A stretch of DNA of 64,000 bases. It comes from Hyaloperonospora brassicae. Taxonomy: Eukaryota; Oomycota; Peronosporomycetes; Peronosporales; Peronosporaceae. Below, piece by piece: positions 60,700 through 64,000 of this stretch. The position numbers and the translations under genes were made by a program. The notes beneath the pieces were generated by a model. The model was not told the DNA's origin and did not search any database. It worked only from the letters and a program-made list of their open reading frames with translations. How positions within the stretch are numbered: position 1 is the first letter of the stretch; each line of letters starts with the position of its first letter. The stretch spans positions 1,116,001 to 1,180,000 of the forward strand of contig CANTFL010001445.1 in the NCBI GenBank assembly GCA_947650285.1, read 5' to 3'.

Positions 60700-62102
60700 G
60701 AATCGAGAGAATTAAGCAAGCACAGGTAGAGGAGAAATAGATCGTCAACCTAAAGTAATTCCTGATCGGGGTAGACCGAAGCTGAGTGTTGAAGAGGTAA
60801 ATCTATGTGCTCGGACCGCGTCTGAATATGTAGAAGACGAGAGCGGACCATTTTTTCTGCCATCGATCAACGGTGTATCTAGACAATCGCGTGGAGCTGG
60901 TTCGTTTGGTGATACCAGAACTACTGCATTGAGATTTCCTACATCATTACCACAACATTCTGGAGAGAAGCCACCAAAGGATAGACCAAACGTACTAATA
61001 AATCCGGTCTAACGTTTACTGGAGAAGACTCTATAGGAGTGAACAGCGCTACGTGGGAGAATGCGTTGATTGCACGACGGGAAGTTAAAACTTGTTCTTC
61101 GCGGCGAATAACCGAGAAATTTCCAAGCCACTTACCCGTTTCAAAAAATAGCGATAGATCACATTCCATTATTACCGCGATCTTTCAAATGAAACACCGA
61201 GGTGTTGTTGTGGGCGGGTCTGTTCTCAGGGTACGTGATCGGCAAGTCGAGTTCCTACAGTACTGCAAAAACGATCGCTAAGAGCTACGAAGAGTGTGTG
61301 CTTCAAGGTTTTTGGGCTAGTGAAGGGATCTGCTAAGATCGAGAGCCAGGGTTCATGTCCGATTTCTTCTGAGCGTTCAACCGGATTGCGGGGCAGAAAC
61401 AGCGTGCTACTATGGCATATCGACCCCAACCGAATGGAACAGCAGAACGAATGGTGCAAACCCTGACGAGAGCGTTGAAAATTACGTCACGGACACGAAT
61501 TAGAAGGATTGGGACGAATACGCCGAGAGGTTGACGTTCGCCATGAATCCGGCACAGGATCGTGTGCGAGGAGATACGCCATTCTATCTGATCTACGGTC
61601 GGGACCCACAATCGACGCTGGAAGCAACTTTGATTTGGGAAGCACCAAACGACGGGACCGAGATCCAATAGGATAGCGTTACCATATTCAACGTCATTAC
61701 CAGAGAGCGAGAGAAGCCGTTAACGATCGTCTACGGATCGCAATCTAAGATCGGGCCGATCGACACAACACTGAGGACGGATCCCATGATATCGAGTTGG
61801 GATCTCAAGTGTGGCTCTATTTGAATCAAGCGAAACAAGGATACGCCCGAAAGCTGGCACATATGTGGCATGGGACATTCCGGGTACGGGGACTTTACGG
61901 GAGACACGCGGTACGGTTGAAGACCTCGAATACGCCGTATCGAATATTCCCGTTGGTACATATATCCAAGCTTAAGCGGGTGAAAACCTTCCCAGGTCGG
62001 TCAAAACACCTGTTGAACGTTGAAGAGGCGGATCACTTAGATTTTGACTAATCCCTGCTGCCGGAAGATAGCTGGGAACGCACATTGGATGAAGATGAAT
62101 TT
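60700..62102 (+). pseudogene. Gy4 integrase
   Basis: Zinc domain: HYHNILERSH at 60,945 and C-VD-C near 61,062-61,073. Core: AIDHIP with catalytic Asp at about 61,154 and PNGTAERMVQTLTRAL with the Glu at 61,445; the second Asp is not clear. Then DWDEYAERLTFAMNPAQDRVRGDTPF and, from 61,797, SQVWLYLNQAKQGYARKLAHMWHG. A TAA at 62,049-62,051 is Gy4-specific. Spread over all three frames. Confidence 0.85.
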
Positions 62103-62294
62103 GAAGTCGAGAAGATATTGGATGTGCGATCCGGCAAAGGACTCGTTTTGGAAAATGTGCAGCGCCAATATTTGGTGCAATGAAAAGGATCTGGTGACCC
62201 AAAATGGATTGATGAAGAAAACTTCAACTGTGGGGCCTTGCTTCAAGAATTTAACAGCGATCGAGTCAGCAATAATCTTTTCGAGGTGATGTAA
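62103..62294 (+). pseudogene. Gy4 chromodomain
   Basis: EKILDVR, RQYLVQ, then TGA at 62,181-62,183 where Trp is expected, then KGSGDPKWIDEENFNCGALLQEF and TAA at 62,292-62,294. Completes the integrase and classifies the element as chromodomain-bearing. Confidence 0.85.
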
Positions 62295-62558
62295 ACACAC
62301 GAAGTAGCGGTGGATGAATAGCCGATGTGTCGAATCTGAAGTTTCCTGCAAGAAGGTTGCAGATGTGAACAAAGGGAAGGGTATTGTGTGGCGATACATG
62401 GTATCTAACCCGATTGCAGTGAGTAATCAGAAAAGAAAAATGAGATGAATTTCAGTGATGATCTCCGAGGTGGAAAGTGCAGGTGATGTAGGACCCATGG
62501 GCGTTATGGGCGCACATTACATCGACACTGTATGTCGATCGCAGGTACAGTATACGAT
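62295..62558 (+). other. Gy4 3' untranslated region
   Basis: Short untranslated region before the 3' LTR. Near-identity to Gy2 ends at 62,336. No purine-rich tract lies directly before the LTR start at 62,559, which leaves that boundary slightly uncertain. Confidence 0.5.
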
Positions 62559-63540
62559 TGTGGAGAAGCGCGAAGGTAGAATGACGGAAGTGTAGATCGC
62601 GCGATTCGCCTTAAATGCGAAAATTAATGTGATTGGTGGAGCGCGTACGGAAATGGGCCTGTTAGCACGGATGATGGTGTCACACGACTGAGTGACAGGA
62701 AATACTTGTGAAAATTATGCAGCGTGACCCACCTAACGATCAAGAAGGAGTATAGTCAAGGATCGACGATTGACCGATCGCGATCTGCGATCGCAGTTAT
62801 GGATCATTAAGGTATTCTGCGATCCGGTACTCTGCGATCCGATATGGAGAGATCCGGTATATGGGAGATCTACAACGGAGTATCTGCTGTGGACAACATG
62901 AGGTAAGAGATGGATGACATAGACAGGTGGTGCACAACAGTTGACCTAGCGAACAGATAGGTATAGTCATATAATTTAGATTTGGCTGATTGACATTAAA
63001 CAGAATTGAATTTGCAACGAAAGACACGCGTTGACTTCTCCCGGGAAGGATCTTTGGCCTCTTGTTTAATAGAGAGTCAACCACGTCTCAGCAAACTTCA
63101 CCCTTAGATTATTGGCCAGGCGGAAAGTCAAATATCACCTCCCATCAACCGCGATATGACGCAGTGAACCTTACGGTACGGATCCAAGATCGCGAGACTG
63201 CTCAAGTGGTCAGAAGGATCGCGTATCAAGCATCACCCCTGGAAAAGGCGACTCTGGGAGAGTGCCCAAGTTACAAGCGATCGAGTGAAGAATTTCCCAC
63301 GCAATCCGCACCTACGTTTGACCGGGTGAAGCATTTCCACCCGATCAACACATATCCCCAAGACGGTCAAGTTCAGCTTCAGCTCATGTCTACCAAGAAG
63401 AGCGCATCCCGCCCCACCGACGGGTACACAAGATGAGCAAGAACATACAGAACACGGATTCGGGGTACCCTCTCCGTTATTCGGTCGTCCAGGCTCCAGT
63501 GGAGAGTCGGGATCACAAGCAATTTGTCACCACCCCTTCA
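62559..63540 (+). repeat. Gy4 3' LTR
   Basis: 982 bp, TGTGGAGAAG to CCCTTCA. Differences from the 5' LTR in the central part are few (for example CCGGTATGG/CCGATATGG, TGTTGAAT/TGTTTAAT, CACGCGATC/CACGCAATC, GTCCACC/GTCTACC), but the last ~60 bp are clearly more diverged. Confidence 0.88.
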
Positions 63541-64000
63541 CTACAACTATAGGACCGGTTTTAATTAAGTACCTACTGTTCATAATATTAGTAATAGCGA
63601 GGTTATTATGTATCACGCTCCAGCGGTAAGGTTGTAAGTGATTGCGAATCGAAACCATGAAGCTCCGAATACGTCTCAGTAGGATCGCGTTGCTACAAGG
63701 ATGCATATACTCTGATATTCGAAAGTATTGCTTATTTTAAAAGGAAGTAACGTTTAACAACCGGGGGGAGTCTCCTAGCCGTCCGATGAAGAAAGCAAAA
63801 TCGAAGGAGATCGTACAAATAGTGAAGCTAACGATAGCTACTATCAGTCATCTGTTTCATTGCGAATATGAATAGGTAAATTAACGATTAATAGCCAGAG
63901 AAGATCCGCGAAGTGATCAATGGTTCTATATAAAGTATTTTATTGTAACGGTTCCACGCAGCTTCTTTAAGGTAGAGGAAGACTTAATGGTTAATGCGCA
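63541..64000. other. No supported gene
   Basis: Sequence right of Gy4. AT-rich, no open frame or repeat of note. Confidence 0.55.

Larger units (their letters stand above)
53395..63540 (+). mobile_element. Gy4: chromodomain Ty3/gypsy element, young LTRs
   Basis: Complete in outline: LTR, leader ORF, gag, knuckle, protease, RT, RNase H, second RNase H, integrase, chromodomain, LTR, 10.1 kb. The LTRs differ by only about five bases over their central ~900 bp, so insertion or LTR homogenisation was recent. The coding region is nevertheless full of stops and frameshifts, so any mobility would need proteins from another copy. The five bases flanking each side (GACTG and CTACA) are not a target duplication. 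Confidence 0.93.

Noticed and set aside
31934..62336. One giant perfect palindrome
   Set aside because: Similarity stops at both edges of the Gy2 and Gy4 blocks, and the 14 kb between them is not symmetric. The smaller inverted arms have a different centre.

Overview
The window looks like repeat-dense nuclear DNA of an oomycete, most likely a Phytophthora-like member of the Peronosporales. This is an inference. It rests on the retroelement types (Ty3/gypsy elements with a chromodomain and, in two copies, an extra archaeal-type RNase H, as known from oomycetes), on a secreted S33/TAP-like protease pseudogene of a type common in these organisms, and on the absence of any bacterial gene organisation. 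I found no intact host gene. Every recognisable coding region carries stops, frameshifts or catalytic substitutions.

Layout. 0-3.26 kb: no supported gene. 3.27-5.04 kb (-): decayed secreted S33 serine protease. 5.0-7.6 kb: empty. 7.6-9.2 kb (+): a broken, unrecognised ORF (acidic/Ser-rich, CxxC cysteines, coiled coil) that meets the 3' end of Gy1. 9.15-14.45 kb (-): Gy1, a degenerate Ty3/gypsy element. 14.52-29.89 kb: a tandem array of a ~692 bp satellite, 22 full units plus a fragment, with dimeric and possibly five-unit higher-order structure. 29.89-41.04 kb (-): Gy2, a gypsy element with strongly diverged ~1.15 kb LTRs. 43.5-44.8 kb (+): Gy3, a remnant of a related element (LTR and gag). 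46.1-48.5 kb: a pair of ~0.53 kb inverted arms, each with a tRNA-like Pol III promoter and two adjacent hairpins. 48.5 kb: a 15 bp minisatellite. 49-52.5 kb (+): broken, hairpin-rich coding-like sequence I do not recognise. 53.395-63.54 kb (+): Gy4, a gypsy element with nearly identical ~0.98 kb LTRs.

Gy2 and Gy4 share an 8,257 bp inverted duplication, 31,934-40,190 versus 54,080-62,336. The coordinates sum to 94,270 at every landmark I compared, so there is no net indel. By eye the identity is about 99%, and most of the disabling mutations are shared. Outside the block homology drops abruptly, in the LTR on one side and in the 3' untranslated region on the other. This points to gene conversion, recombination or an assembly join between two already dead elements, rather than to two independent insertions of a live one.

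The genes do not form a pathway. They are parts of retroelement polyproteins (gag, zinc knuckle, protease, reverse transcriptase, RNase H, integrase, chromodomain). The less ordinary signals are the satellite's layered organisation, the converted inverted pair, the inverted tRNA-like arms, and a marked excess of short perfect inverted repeats at 7.5-9, 12-14 and 49-51.5 kb.
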